This document shows, piece after piece, positions 36,696-45,937 of a stretch of 60,986 bases of DNA. The translations under genes were made by a program, and so were the position numbers. Below the pieces are notes generated by a model. It was given only the letters and a program-made list of their open reading frames with translations, did not search any database and was not told where the DNA came from. This DNA is from Desulfurococcaceae archaeon (lineage in GTDB: Archaea; Thermoproteota; Thermoprotei_A; Sulfolobales; Ignisphaeraceae). Within the stretch, counting starts at the first letter, position 1, and every line of letters starts with the position of its first letter. The stretch covers positions 1 through 60,986 of the forward strand of contig JAJHRF010000005.1 in assembly GCA_020832925.1 (NCBI GenBank), read 5' to 3'.

Positions 36696-37967
36696 TCACT
36701 TAGACCTCGTAAAGAATGTTATGGGTAGGGGTTCTATCTTCTCAACAACATCATTCTCGTTGTATACCAAGAAGCCTCTCACTATTGTTGCTCTGATAAC
36801 ACCTTTCAACTTTGTAGATCTATAAGGTGAGAATTTCGATTTCGAGAAGAATTTCTGAGGATCTACTCGCACTTCTTTATCTAGGTCTACCACTGTGTAA
36901 CTAGCGATACATCCTTCATAGAAACATCCCCATCTACGCAGACCTACTATTTTTGCAGGTCCTCTTGAAAGTAGTTTAACTACGTCATCTAGTTCTATTA
37001 AGTTCATCGAGACCATGTTTAGAACAAGAGATCCTATAATATCTAGCGAAGCTATTCCTGATGGACATTCATTGAAATCCTTATCCTTTTCATCAACACT
37101 ATGAGGAGCGTGATCAGAGCTTATAGCATCGAATAGCTTTAGATATTTCGAGAGTATTATTCTCGTGGTATACGATCTCAATGGGGGGTTGACCTTAGCT
37201 AGACACTTCATATCCCTTTCATGAGCAGAGTCGAGGTATACATAGTGAGGACATGTATCTACTGTGAAACCGTAGTGTTTAGCTAGTATTAATGTTAATA
37301 CATTGGTTACATGAGTAATATGTATACGGATACCTTGGTTAGCAAAGAGCCTTAACCTATCTAGTGTTGATAACTCACTTTCGATAGGTCTACAAATACT
37401 TCTATAACCTTCTTCACAGTCCTCTAACATTAACGGGTCTTCAGCATGTACTACAACAAACTTTTCAACTCTATCATCGATGCTTCTCATAACGTTAACA
37501 ACCTTGTCTACCTGTTCTAAATCTTGAGGAAATATCTTCACACCGACCACCCCCTCTGACAACAGCATCCTCTTCAACTCTTCTTCATCTCTAGAAGGCG
37601 CTACATAGATACCGAAATCTACATAATTTCTATTCTTCAGAGCTTCTAGCTTCAACTCTAAAGCATACATATTATCTATTCTAGGAACAGTGTTCGGCAT
37701 ATCTATAACAACTGTAAAACCGCTATGGATAGCAGCCCTAGTTCCACTTTCTTCATCTTCTTTATAGCTAAGACCCAAGCCTCTGAGGTGTACATGTATA
37801 TCTATGAATCCTGGGAGCAGAAGCCCAGATCTAGATAGATCAAGACATTCGTATTCTCTGCAGATGTTTGTATCGATGTAGTTATACCTTTTAACTACGA
37901 AACCATTCTTAATAAGTAACATAAGCTCTTTCGAGTATCCGTCTTCGTAGACCTTAGCTATCAACAC
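36696..37967 (-). CDS. pyrC: Dihydroorotase
   Basis: 423 residues, amidohydrolase fold. DIHVHLRG near residue 58 supplies the first two metal ligands, VKIFPQD a lysine region, HITHVTN and CPHYVYLD further His ligands, and SSDHAPHS (about residue 285) the catalytic Asp. It closes carbamoyl aspartate to dihydroorotate. The TTG start overlaps pyrK by 14 bases. Confidence 0.93.
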   Translation of the reverse strand: MLIAKVYEDGYSKELMLLIKNGFVVKRYNYIDTNICREYECLDLSRSGLLLPGFIDIHVHLRGLGLSYKEDEESGTRAAIHSGFTVVIDMPNTVPRIDNMYALELKLEALKNRNYVDFGIYVAPSRDEEELKRMLLSEGVVGVKIFPQDLEQVDKVVNVMRSIDDRVEKFVVVHAEDPLMLEDCEEGYRSICRPIESELSTLDRLRLFANQGIRIHITHVTNVLTLILAKHYGFTVDTCPHYVYLDSAHERDMKCLAKVNPPLRSYTTRIILSKYLKLFDAISSDHAPHSVDEKDKDFNECPSGIASLDIIGSLVLNMVSMNLIELDDVVKLLSRGPAKIVGLRRWGCFYEGCIASYTVVDLDKEVRVDPQKFFSKSKFSPYRSTKLKGVIRATIVRGFLVYNENDVVEKIEPLPITFFTRSK

Positions 37968-38718
37968 TCTCTCTAAGATGATACCCCACCTCGTTACAAC
38001 TGAAGACAGGTCCTTCGATACATAGAAGTTTCGTTGATGATTTTATATAGCAACTACCACAGATACCTAATCCACATTTAACCATAGTTCCTAGAGCTAC
38101 ATAAACATTGTTTCCCTTAACGTACTCACATACTTTGCTAAGCATAGCTGTCGGACCAACAGCTAGTATTATGCTGTAGGCATTTATATCGATAGACCTC
38201 AAGGCATCTAAAACAGTACCGCATATACCATAGCTACAATCTTCTGTCACTATAATTAAGCTGAATTTTTCGCTGATTTCGGGGTACAGATTCTTGAGAT
38301 TGAATAGCTCTCCTCTTTCCCTGACTCCCCATACGAGGTCGAGACGTCTATACCTAGACCTAGATATAAAGAACGGTATAGGTGCTATACCTATACCGCC
38401 TGCAAGTACAAGAATATTCTCCAGATCGTTCTCTACCACAAATCCTCTCCCCAGAGGACCTTTCAACGCTATTAAATTGCCTGGATACAGAGTTGACAGT
38501 TTTCTAGTGCCTTCACCTCTTACTTTGAACAGAAATTCTATGACATCCCTTCTTCTATACGCTATACTTAAAGGTATTTCATCTACTCGTGGTACCCAGA
38601 CCATGAAGAAGTTGAACGGTTTCACATCTTCTACTCTATACAAAGGCTTTACAGCGAGTCTATACGTATTCTCAGCTAAATTCTCTATGTAGAGTATTCT
38701 CGCTGGTATCAACGGCAT
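37954..38718 (-). CDS. pyrK: Dihydroorotate dehydrogenase electron transfer subunit
   Basis: 254 residues of the ferredoxin reductase type. An N-terminal FAD-binding beta barrel is followed by an NAD-binding domain with LAGGIGIAPI near residue 105. CGLGICGSC plus a later Cys in LLCIEGPVF bind one [2Fe-2S] cluster. It passes electrons from PyrD to NAD. It lies 5 bases behind pyrI and overlaps pyrC. Confidence 0.93.
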   Translation of the reverse strand: MPLIPARILYIENLAENTYRLAVKPLYRVEDVKPFNFFMVWVPRVDEIPLSIAYRRRDVIEFLFKVRGEGTRKLSTLYPGNLIALKGPLGRGFVVENDLENILVLAGGIGIAPIPFFISRSRYRRLDLVWGVRERGELFNLKNLYPEISEKFSLIIVTEDCSYGICGTVLDALRSIDINAYSIILAVGPTAMLSKVCEYVKGNNVYVALGTMVKCGLGICGSCYIKSSTKLLCIEGPVFSCNEVGYHLRESVDS

Positions 38719-38723
38719 AGGGT

Positions 38724-39206
38724 CTATCTCCTTATAAGCCTAGGTATATCGTCTCTAGTTACTATCACTCCACAGTAATCGCATTGAAGGAGTAGAGGTT
38801 CTCTTGAAATAGTTCTAAACCTCGATTTCAAAGGTTCGCGATCTTTATTCGTTATACAGGTAGGGTTAGGGCATTTAATTATATTCTCTACTACATCGGG
38901 TACTCTAGCCTTGAACTTCTCAACAACAATAAAATTCTCTATAATGTTTATGGTTGCCGTTGGCGCTATTAACGCTATCACATTTACCTCATCTACTGTT
39001 AGCTTCTTCTTCTCTATCTTTATAATATCTTTCTTCCCTAACTTCTTGCTTTCAACATTCATAAGCACAGCTATTCTTAATCCTTCTTGACCCGATATCC
39101 CTAAGACTTTCAGTATCTCGAGAGCTTTACCTGCAGGTATATGGTCTATAACTGTTCCCTCCAGAATCTTCGGAACTATTAACGTGTGTACTTCTCCTGA
39201 CGGCAT
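38724..39206 (-). CDS. pyrI: Aspartate carbamoyltransferase regulatory subunit
   Basis: 160 residues. The nucleotide-binding N-terminal domain has [17 protein letters not shown], and the C-terminal zinc domain has CPNPTC and CDYC (about residues 112-145), which anchor it to PyrB. Its start shares one base with the pyrB stop (TAATG), and GGTGC lies six bases upstream. Allosteric control by CTP/ATP is expected from the family. Confidence 0.95.
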   Translation of the reverse strand: MPSGEVHTLIVPKILEGTVIDHIPAGKALEILKVLGISGQEGLRIAVLMNVESKKLGKKDIIKIEKKKLTVDEVNVIALIAPTATINIIENFIVVEKFKARVPDVVENIIKCPNPTCITNKDREPLKSRFRTISREPLLLQCDYCGVIVTRDDIPRLIRR

Positions 39207-40132
39207 TACCCAGCACCTAGTACGAGTGAAAGTAAAGCCATTCTTATCGGTATACCTAGTTTAGCTTGGTAAAAGTATGCAGCATATTTAGAGTTATCAA
39301 CACTGTAATCAATTTCGTCTACTTTAGGAAGTGGGTGTAGAACTTTTAGATGGGGTTTACCTTTCATCAGCATGCCAAGGGTTACTATGTACGATCCCCG
39401 AACTTTTTCATATTCAACAGGATCGGGGAAACGTTCTTTCTGAATACGTGTTACGTATAGAACATCTATCTCTTCTATAACTTCAAGTATACTATTCTTC
39501 TCCTCAAACACAAGCCCTCTATCAATAAGCTCTCTCCTTACTTCATCTCTTATACGGAGTTGAGGAGGTGAAACTAGGTATACTTTCTTTGGTTTATAGA
39601 GCGTAAGTCCATATATAAACGATGTAGCTGCTCTTCCGTATCTAAGATCTCCTAGAACAGCATATGTAAGACCATCTATTTCACCAAACAATTTCTTGAT
39701 AGTGTACAGATCTATCATGGCTTGCGTTGGATGGTGTTGTCTTCCATCACCAGCATTGATAACAGGTTTTTCAGCAATTTCTGCTGCATATTTAGCTGCT
39801 CCCTCAAATCTGTGCCTAACAACTATTAGGTCTGAGTACGAATCAAGCATACGAATGGTGTCGGCAAAGCTTTCACCTTTAGCTATACTCGAAGCTTCTT
39901 CACCTACAATCGATATAACGTCTGCACCTAGCTTCTTCGCTGCAACTTCGAAACTCAATCTTGTACGTGTAGAAGGTTCGAAAAAGGCTAGGGCTACAAT
40001 TTTACCTTTGAGAATCTCGAGCTTTTCATTGATTTTTATAAATCTATCAGCGAACTCGAAAAGTGTTTCTAGGTCTTCTCTCGTGAAATCGAGTATCGAT
40101 ATAATGTCTCTAAACATAAACTTGGCGGACAT
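39206..40132 (-). CDS. pyrB: Aspartate carbamoyltransferase catalytic subunit
   Basis: 308 residues. Joins carbamoyl phosphate to aspartate. STRTRLSFE near residue 54 binds carbamoyl phosphate, followed by [20 protein letters not shown] and the aspartate-side loop [10 protein letters not shown]. Standard length. It sits between pyrE (14 bases upstream) and pyrI. Confidence 0.95.
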   Translation of the reverse strand: MSAKFMFRDIISILDFTREDLETLFEFADRFIKINEKLEILKGKIVALAFFEPSTRTRLSFEVAAKKLGADVISIVGEEASSIAKGESFADTIRMLDSYSDLIVVRHRFEGAAKYAAEIAEKPVINAGDGRQHHPTQAMIDLYTIKKLFGEIDGLTYAVLGDLRYGRAATSFIYGLTLYKPKKVYLVSPPQLRIRDEVRRELIDRGLVFEEKNSILEVIEEIDVLYVTRIQKERFPDPVEYEKVRGSYIVTLGMLMKGKPHLKVLHPLPKVDEIDYSVDNSKYAAYFYQAKLGIPIRMALLSLVLGAG

Positions 40133-40146
40133 CTCAATACCCTACA

Positions 40147-40749
40147 TCACTTTCCTGTAGAGCTTTTAAATAGCGATACGTAGTTAAGAAGTTCTCTATA
40201 CTGTTCCTCTGTTATAAGCTTCTCCTCGTAGAGATGCTTAAATATATCAGATGCTCTTATGTAGCTGTAGAACTTCATACCCAACTTCTCAATCTTCTCT
40301 CTAGCACCTTGCTCTCTATCAACTACAACCAATGCTGCTAAAGGTATTCCTCCAGCCTCTTTTACAGTATAGAAAGCATGTTCAATAGATCCTCCAGTTG
40401 TAGCTACATCATCTACTATTATGCATTTCTTCTCGCTAACAACACCTTCGATAAGGGTTTGCATTCCATGCATCTTCTTTTCTATCCTTACATAGGATAA
40501 AGGTTTTCTTAATCTACATGCAAGAAAAGTTGCTAAAACTATACCCGAGGTCGCTATACCTACTATAACATCGTATTCGTTGAAGTTTATGAAATAAGTA
40601 AGCTCTTCTACAAGTTTCTCAACCAGATCTGGATAACTGTACATCAGCCTTAGGTCTATGTAGTAAGGGCTTTCGAGACCCGATGTTAATCTAAATTTCC
40701 CGAGTTTCAGCATCCCCCGTCTGTACAACTCTAATGCTAACCACGACAT
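40147..40749 (-). CDS. pyrE: Orotate phosphoribosyltransferase
   Basis: 200 residues, type I phosphoribosyltransferase. The PRPP loop is CIIVDDVATTGGS near residue 115, and the family start FRLTSGLESPYYIDLR is intact. It makes OMP from orotate and PRPP. Its ATG (GGTGA four bases upstream) overlaps the end of pyrF by 13 bases. Confidence 0.95.
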   Translation of the reverse strand: MSWLALELYRRGMLKLGKFRLTSGLESPYYIDLRLMYSYPDLVEKLVEELTYFINFNEYDVIVGIATSGIVLATFLACRLRKPLSYVRIEKKMHGMQTLIEGVVSEKKCIIVDDVATTGGSIEHAFYTVKEAGGIPLAALVVVDREQGAREKIEKLGMKFYSYIRASDIFKHLYEEKLITEEQYRELLNYVSLFKSSTGK

Positions 40750-41411
40750 TTAATCACCTTTTCTTTCTGCTCTTTTACAATATTTAAAGCTGTTTCTCTT
40801 GGCCTACTTGAGTATGTAATAGCTCTCCCAACGATCTCGTAATCAGCTCCTGCACATATAGCATCACCAGGCATAGCCCCCTGAGCTCCTACACCTGGAG
40901 CTAGTATCTTCATATCGACGCCTAGTCTACTCCTAACATACTTAATTACTTCAAGTCTTGTAGCAGGTGCAACTACGCCCCAGCTCTTAATGCTTCTCGC
41001 AATCTCTAAGAATTCGTCTAGGTGTTTATCTATAAACTCTTGCGATCCTCTATGCGACATAGATACAACTAGTACTAGCTTCAGATCCTCATCCTCGCAT
41101 ACTTTAGCTAGTACCTCGAGACCTTGATCAACACCTACAAAACTATGTGCTATAACAGCGTTAAAACCGTAGTTCTTCAACATCTTGGCGACGGTAGCCA
41201 TTATATCCCCTATATCAGCAAGCTTAAGATCAGCTATCAAAAGACCTTCATAATCCTTGAAGATCCCGGCTATATCTTTAACCCCTCGAGCCAATATAGC
41301 TGGCAACCCTATTTTAAAACCTTGAGCAACATCCTTCAGAACTTCAAATCTTTGAGATATCCAGAGCCTGGTATCTACGTTCGGAGGTGGATCGAGCGCC
41401 ACAATTAACAG
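40737..41411 (-). CDS. pyrF: Orotidine-5'-phosphate decarboxylase, apparent CTG start
   Basis: About 224 residues, TIM barrel. Decarboxylates OMP to UMP. The catalytic DLKLADIGD loop and the APGVGAQG phosphate loop are present. The first standard start, GTG 41402, begins at VALDPPP and cuts the first beta strand that carries the substrate-binding Asp. In-frame CTG at 41411 gives LLIVALDPPP and has GGTGA exactly six bases before it. A TGA at 41420-41418 excludes longer forms. It opens the pyr operon; a weak TATA element lies near 41450-41460. Confidence 0.9.
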   Translation of the reverse strand: MLIVALDPPPNVDTRLWISQRFEVLKDVAQGFKIGLPAILARGVKDIAGIFKDYEGLLIADLKLADIGDIMATVAKMLKNYGFNAVIAHSFVGVDQGLEVLAKVCEDEDLKLVLVVSMSHRGSQEFIDKHLDEFLEIARSIKSWGVVAPATRLEVIKYVRSRLGVDMKILAPGVGAQGAMPGDAICAGADYEIVGRAITYSSRPRETALNIVKEQKEKVIKCRG

Positions 41412-41557
41412 TTCTAATCACCACGTATTCTACTTAGGTCTAGATTTTGTATTAAGAAATACGCACCCAAACAATATAGGTCTTTTTACCAAATTTTGCC
41501 TCGAAAGTTTTCTTAAAATAAAGTTTACATAGATAGAGTGCCTGTAGCTAGGAATAG

Positions 41558-41941
41558 TTACATACTCTTCTTGCTCCAGAAAGGACATACAGCACATACT
41601 TCTGGATGAGCAGAGACCATTACTCTATATACGTCGCCTTCCTTAACTGTGAACATAGTAGGCATCTCTACACCTAGTTTTACGTAATTGCATAACCCGC
41701 TGATTACGTTATAGTATACGCATAGATTTCTCTTTTCCTTACCTATGAAGACCATATTCGCTAAAATTTCAGCAACATCCTTAACATCAGCATCACTAGG
41801 TCTACTATGTTGCTGAAAATCGTTTCTGATGTGACTATCGAAGTTGCCGAATATCTTTAGAACACTTCTAGCTAAATACTTCAGACCTTGACCTAAACTC
41901 TGCAACTTAGTTCTCGTAATTCTTAGTGCTGTGCTACGCAT
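41558..41941 (-). CDS. Hypothetical protein with four cysteines
   Basis: 127 residues, basic in the N-terminal half. The C-terminal part has a CVYYNVISGLC pair and a CAVC pair about 45 residues later, which could bind zinc or an iron-sulfur cluster. No family is recognised. GGTAATAGCT precedes the ATG. It is a single gene upstream of the pyr operon on the same strand, separated from it by about 145 bases. Confidence 0.65.
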   Translation of the reverse strand: MRSTALRITRTKLQSLGQGLKYLARSVLKIFGNFDSHIRNDFQQHSRPSDADVKDVAEILANMVFIGKEKRNLCVYYNVISGLCNYVKLGVEMPTMFTVKEGDVYRVMVSAHPEVCAVCPFWSKKSM

Positions 41942-42068
41942 AGCTATTACCTACTAAACTTTAGCCCTAACAACCTCTTGAAACCTTGAGAACTCTTAAG
42001 AACTACACTACTTGACCAGCACATAACCGGTACGAAAAACTCTACTCTTACTCTCTAAAAAATGTATA

Positions 42069-42122
42069 TATCAGCGCTTTGGCCCTTCATCACTGTTCAG
42101 AGTTTAGCATGTACATCATTGA
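42069..42122 (-). ncRNA. C/D box sRNA
   Basis: Minus strand: box C ATGATGT at 42113-42119, a 12-base guide, box D' CTGA at 42097-42100, a 3-base spacer, box C' GTGATGA at 42087-42093, a 12-base guide (AGGGCCAAAGCG), and box D CTGA at 42071-42074. Both guides are exactly 12 bases, the archaeal norm. A T-rich run follows box D. It lies in the 307-base gap 41942-42248, in which I see nothing else apart from the speE upstream region. Confidence 0.72.
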
Positions 42123-42248
42123 ATTGCTTCTTGAACTAGTTCATACATCGGGAACCTATCTTATGTGTTGATGCTTTCCACAAGGTTTACACTAGTTTTT
42201 CGAAGTTAATTAATATTTAAAACTTGATTATGTTAGCTAAGAAGTTCG

Positions 42249-43103
42249 GTGGTTTTAGAGATGGAATTAGGATTAATGGTTATCCAGGGTATAGGGAGAG
42301 GAAGCAGTATGGTTATCAAAGTTAGGAAAGTGCATGTAGTGAGGAGATCTAGGTATCAAGAGATAGTTGTTGCAGATGTAGAAGATTTCGGTAGATGTTT
42401 AGTACTAGACGGCTATATTCAGAGCTCCGAAGTTGATGAGCATATATACCACGAATCACTAGTACATCCAGCTATGGTCCTGCATCCGAATCCTTCAAAG
42501 GTCCTCATAATAGGTGGAGGTGAGGGTGCAACACTCAGAGAAGTTCTAAAACATAACATAGTCAGGAAAGCCGTTATGGTAGATATAGATGAAGATGTTG
42601 TTAAGGTATCCAGAGAATATCTGCAGTCTTTTCATCAAAATTCTTTCAACGATCCACGAGCTTCTGTAGTGATAGCTGACGGCTTTAAGTATATATCTGA
42701 AGTAAACGAGGTCTTCGACATTATCATACTAGATCTAACAGATCCATACTCAAGCGATATTGCGTCAGCACTATATACAGAAAGTTTCTACCGCATGGTC
42801 TACAGCAAGCTATCCGACGACGGTGTTATGGTTACCCAAGCAGGGTCTGCGTTTTTCTATAGAGATGTATACGATAGAGTAGTGCAAGCTGTTAAAAATG
42901 TTTATCCATACTATTTAGAGTACCAGGTATGGATACCATCATTTGGATACGCATGCAATTTCGTACTAGGTTCTAAGAAGTACAACCCCTACGAATATCT
43001 CAAGAGTAGCTATGTAGACAAGGTACTGCGGGAAAGAGGAGTTAGTACAAAGTTTATAAATGGGGTAAGACTTGAAGCATTAATCAACCTAGGGGTTTAT
43101 TAA
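42249..43103 (+). CDS. speE: Spermidine synthase (aminopropyltransferase)
   Basis: 284 residues. The N-terminal beta domain has YQEIVVADVEDFGRCLVLDG and IYHESLVHPAM. The Rossmann core has LIIGGGEGATLREVLKH (about residue 93), the acidic VDIDEDVV, and the catalytic DLTDP loop. It transfers aminopropyl groups to putrescine or agmatine. The agmatinase gene lies about 8 kb away. The 3' end overlaps the convergent membrane-protein gene by 20 bases. Confidence 0.93.
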   Translation: MVLEMELGLMVIQGIGRGSSMVIKVRKVHVVRRSRYQEIVVADVEDFGRCLVLDGYIQSSEVDEHIYHESLVHPAMVLHPNPSKVLIIGGGEGATLREVLKHNIVRKAVMVDIDEDVVKVSREYLQSFHQNSFNDPRASVVIADGFKYISEVNEVFDIIILDLTDPYSSDIASALYTESFYRMVYSKLSDDGVMVTQAGSAFFYRDVYDRVVQAVKNVYPYYLEYQVWIPSFGYACNFVLGSKKYNPYEYLKSSYVDKVLRERGVSTKFINGVRLEALINLGVY

Positions 43104-44424
43104 ACGAGGGTTTTTCGTATCTCTTCCAACGTTTAAAAACATAGAGCATTGCACTAACGAGGATGCAGACCTGAACTACTGTTAGAGCTAATGCTGATAT
43201 TACAACCCACATCCTAGCATCGTCTGGTTGTTGTGATAGGGCATGTCTCAAATCTTCTAATCTTGCTCTGTACAGCTCATTCTCTATCCCTACTAATCTT
43301 AAACCAGCACTATTCAATGTTCTTACAATCTCGGTTAGTAGTTGAAGAACCTCATCCTTAGTCATATTCACAACACCTTGTTCCCGTAATTCCATGTATA
43401 TAGAGATGTTGTTAACTGTTTTGTTAAGCTCAACTTTTATACTAGGATCTTGTAGGCTGTATCTATTCATTAAGTGCTCTACCAGTTCTAGAAGTACTAG
43501 TTTATCTTGAACATATGTGTAGATGAGGTTTAAAGTTTGAGCTACGAAATCTAGGCTCTTCATATTTTCTAAAAGCTCCTTCTCTTCATAGGGTAGATCT
43601 ACTCTGTAGAGAATGCCTAAAGATATGTTAAGCGTAGGTATGATCCAAGGCAAGACTATGAAAGCGTTGTAGATATCTGCTAAGCTTAGTCCTTGAACAG
43701 AGATATCTAGTAATTCAATACTTTCTACTGATGCTATATACGTATCTACCTTTGCGTACATAGGTATATAGGTCGTGTTAAAGTAGCTCAAAGCATTGCT
43801 AAGTTTATCAATTTTATTAATGCTTAAACATTTAGCTAAGTAGTAGGAGTACATCTTTGTGTCTAACTGTATATCGTAAATGCTTAGCTTTACAAGAGTA
43901 GTATTCTTTAAGTAGTTCACTTTTACGAATGCGTAGTTCATGTTTATAGTTATATTTCTGTCTAAGCATTGCAATACAATGGTCTTAGGGAATAAGAATC
44001 TATGATAAGATTTGTTCACGTATTGATTGGTATAGAGCTTCATCTCTATATTTAACCACTGTACAACTACGTACCTTTTATTTACAACTATATTGCTATC
44101 TATACTTAGCGAAAAGTTTTCTCTGCTGTAAGTGTACTGATAATACATCCTCTCATTACCTATGAGAACAATCGATAACTTAGTAGAACTCCTCCCATAT
44201 ACCGAGTTACCACTTTGCTTTATATAGTGAAAACCTTGCCTATCTATATCGAGAACCACATGCTCCATAATACCTGTACCGTTAGTACTATACCTCCAAA
44301 TAACAGAGTTCGTGTAGATGGTGATAATGTTAGAATTCTGCAATCCATAATATACTAGGGTACGCATGGTGCTCAGTACTAGTACTATCACTATTACAAT
44401 AACGTAGCGGTTTAGGTTAAGCAA
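43084..44424 (-). CDS. Hypothetical protein with membrane anchors at both ends
   Basis: 446 residues. A membrane helix near residues 7-27 and another near 410-432 flank a large domain rich in Asn, Tyr and Ser with several NxT/NxS sites, so the middle most likely lies outside the cell. The last 14 residues are basic and cytosolic. A stretch before the second helix (about residues 300-400) looks like coiled coil. No family is recognised; a cell-envelope role is likely from topology only. Confidence 0.7.
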   Translation of the reverse strand: MLNLNRYVIVIVIVLVLSTMRTLVYYGLQNSNIITIYTNSVIWRYSTNGTGIMEHVVLDIDRQGFHYIKQSGNSVYGRSSTKLSIVLIGNERMYYQYTYSRENFSLSIDSNIVVNKRYVVVQWLNIEMKLYTNQYVNKSYHRFLFPKTIVLQCLDRNITINMNYAFVKVNYLKNTTLVKLSIYDIQLDTKMYSYYLAKCLSINKIDKLSNALSYFNTTYIPMYAKVDTYIASVESIELLDISVQGLSLADIYNAFIVLPWIIPTLNISLGILYRVDLPYEEKELLENMKSLDFVAQTLNLIYTYVQDKLVLLELVEHLMNRYSLQDPSIKVELNKTVNNISIYMELREQGVVNMTKDEVLQLLTEIVRTLNSAGLRLVGIENELYRARLEDLRHALSQQPDDARMWVVISALALTVVQVCILVSAMLYVFKRWKRYEKPSFNKPLG

Positions 44425-44618
44425 TTACCTAGCCCTAACAGTATCTCCTTAAAATTTCTCCCCTATAGAAGAGCTATTTTTACCTTACGCACTTCGCTAA
44501 AATTTAAAATTCTTATCAACTATATTGCCAGAGGAAAAATTCGTACCTATAGCAATAATTAAAACATTCTTACAGCATCAAAAAGATAATGCAGAAGATT
44601 ATCTAGGTAAAGTTTATT

Positions 44619-44933
44619 CTATCGAGATGTTTTATTGACTACTTCGAGTAATTTATTGAGCTCTTCTTTCACCATAAACTCTATATCTCTCTGATGTACC
44701 CTTATGAGGTGTAGATAAAATCCACGTTTTGTGAAAGGACCTTTATCGCATAGATTACACCAAAGACCACTATCTCTTCTAACTATCGATAGAACTATTT
44801 TATCTATTGCTTTATCCATCAACGGCGTTATGGAGGGGGATACTAGTTCTCTAAGTTCATACCTCTGATTTAAAGCTGAAGCTCTTCTAGCCACGAACTC
44901 CACTAATTTTCTTAGTGCTAGCTCATACCTCAT
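44619..44933 (-). CDS. Small C2H2 zinc-finger protein
   Basis: 104 residues. CNLCDKGPFTKRGFYLHLIR followed by VH gives the C-x2-C-x12-H-x4-H pattern of a classical zinc finger, near residues 57-78. Helices flank it on both sides. Such fingers are uncommon but known in Crenarchaeota. GGTGT lies four bases before the ATG. It may bind nucleic acid; no target is suggested by the neighbours. Confidence 0.72.
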   Translation of the reverse strand: MRYELALRKLVEFVARRASALNQRYELRELVSPSITPLMDKAIDKIVLSIVRRDSGLWCNLCDKGPFTKRGFYLHLIRVHQRDIEFMVKEELNKLLEVVNKTSR

Positions 44934-45195
44934 TAAGACACCATAACTTCTCTTTTATGTCAAGACAAAATTTAAGAAGTTAGTCATTTGAGGATGTTTC
45001 TTATATACAATATAAAGCACTATATTGTTAGCAAATCAAAAATCGTTGTAGAGTTGATGAACAAAAGCTCTCCATAATGTGTAGACCGCATGAATGGGAT
45101 GATTTTGAAAACAAGTTTAGGGATGATGTTCTTTCTAAATTGTAGCTACCCTGATCATTGTTGGTTTGCGACCTTGTACATTCTTATGCTGATCA

Positions 45196-45555
45196 CTATT
45201 TTGATGCTATACATTTAACAAGCTCGACAACATCTTCTTCTCTGCACTTAGACTGGTTAATACACATTATGTTTACTATATAGGATATTGATGTACATTT
45301 TTCTTGGTTTTCTAGGCATATCGCTTCCTCGGTAACACTATACCTATAGTTATCGTCTACACATTCGCTAAACATGCCTAAGCTCCTTCTAGCTATAACG
45401 ATTTCGCTGAAATGGATCGTTTCTTCGTATAGTTTTCTATCTAGGGCATGGGGTAAGGTGTCCAGTATTGCTATAATTTTTGAAGTTTCGCTTCTGAGTA
45501 TCAAGGCTTTTCTGTGGGTATCTATGAAGAATTCTAGTATCCTTGACATTGCCAA
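45196..45555 (-). CDS. Hypothetical protein
   Basis: 119 residues, helical N-terminal half, six cysteines spread through the C-terminal half without a standard spacing. No family recognised. It follows the zinc-ribbon gene by 69 bases on the same strand and may be co-transcribed. The downstream gap 44934-45195 shows no gene. Confidence 0.55.
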   Translation of the reverse strand: MAMSRILEFFIDTHRKALILRSETSKIIAILDTLPHALDRKLYEETIHFSEIVIARRSLGMFSECVDDNYRYSVTEEAICLENQEKCTSISYIVNIMCINQSKCREEDVVELVKCIASK

Positions 45556-45624
45556 CCTTACTCCATATACTCTGCTAGAGAATTCTGTTACTATCTTCCT
45601 TCAGCAAATATCTATAGCTACTGC

Positions 45625-45852
45625 TTAGGTTAGTGTTAAGAGAAGCTTTAGCTCGGATCCGCAATAAGGACATTTCATGTGTATAGTTTTCTTCGCATCT
45701 GCTATACAGAAGTACGCATCTTGTGTTCGACTACATTTCGGACATACATATATTATGTCGTCGCCTATGTACAGCTTCTTTGCACATATTCTACATTTAA
45801 GCTCTACCCACCCTTTATGTCCTGAAGCATTGCATCCTCTAGGTTTTATCAA
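45625..45852 (-). CDS. Small zinc-ribbon protein
   Basis: 75 residues with three CxxC pairs: CRIC, CPKC and CPYC, plus two single cysteines. Two zinc ribbons could form. Proteins of this type often bind RNA polymerase, ribosomes or nucleic acid, but nothing more precise can be said. It is divergent from the phosphoesterase gene. Confidence 0.7.
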   Translation of the reverse strand: MIKPRGCNASGHKGWVELKCRICAKKLYIGDDIIYVCPKCSRTQDAYFCIADAKKTIHMKCPYCGSELKLLLTLT

Positions 45853-45937
45853 ACTTTACCCACCTTACATACTAGTGAGAAGCTAGCTGAACACATTTTA
45901 AGTATTGTTGCTCGTAGTAATTCTAGAGGTGACCTCA

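Noticed and set aside
45055-45110. TGATGA-like boxes in the 44934-45195 gap
   Set aside because: No CTGA box occurs at a usable distance on either strand, so a C/D sRNA is not supported.
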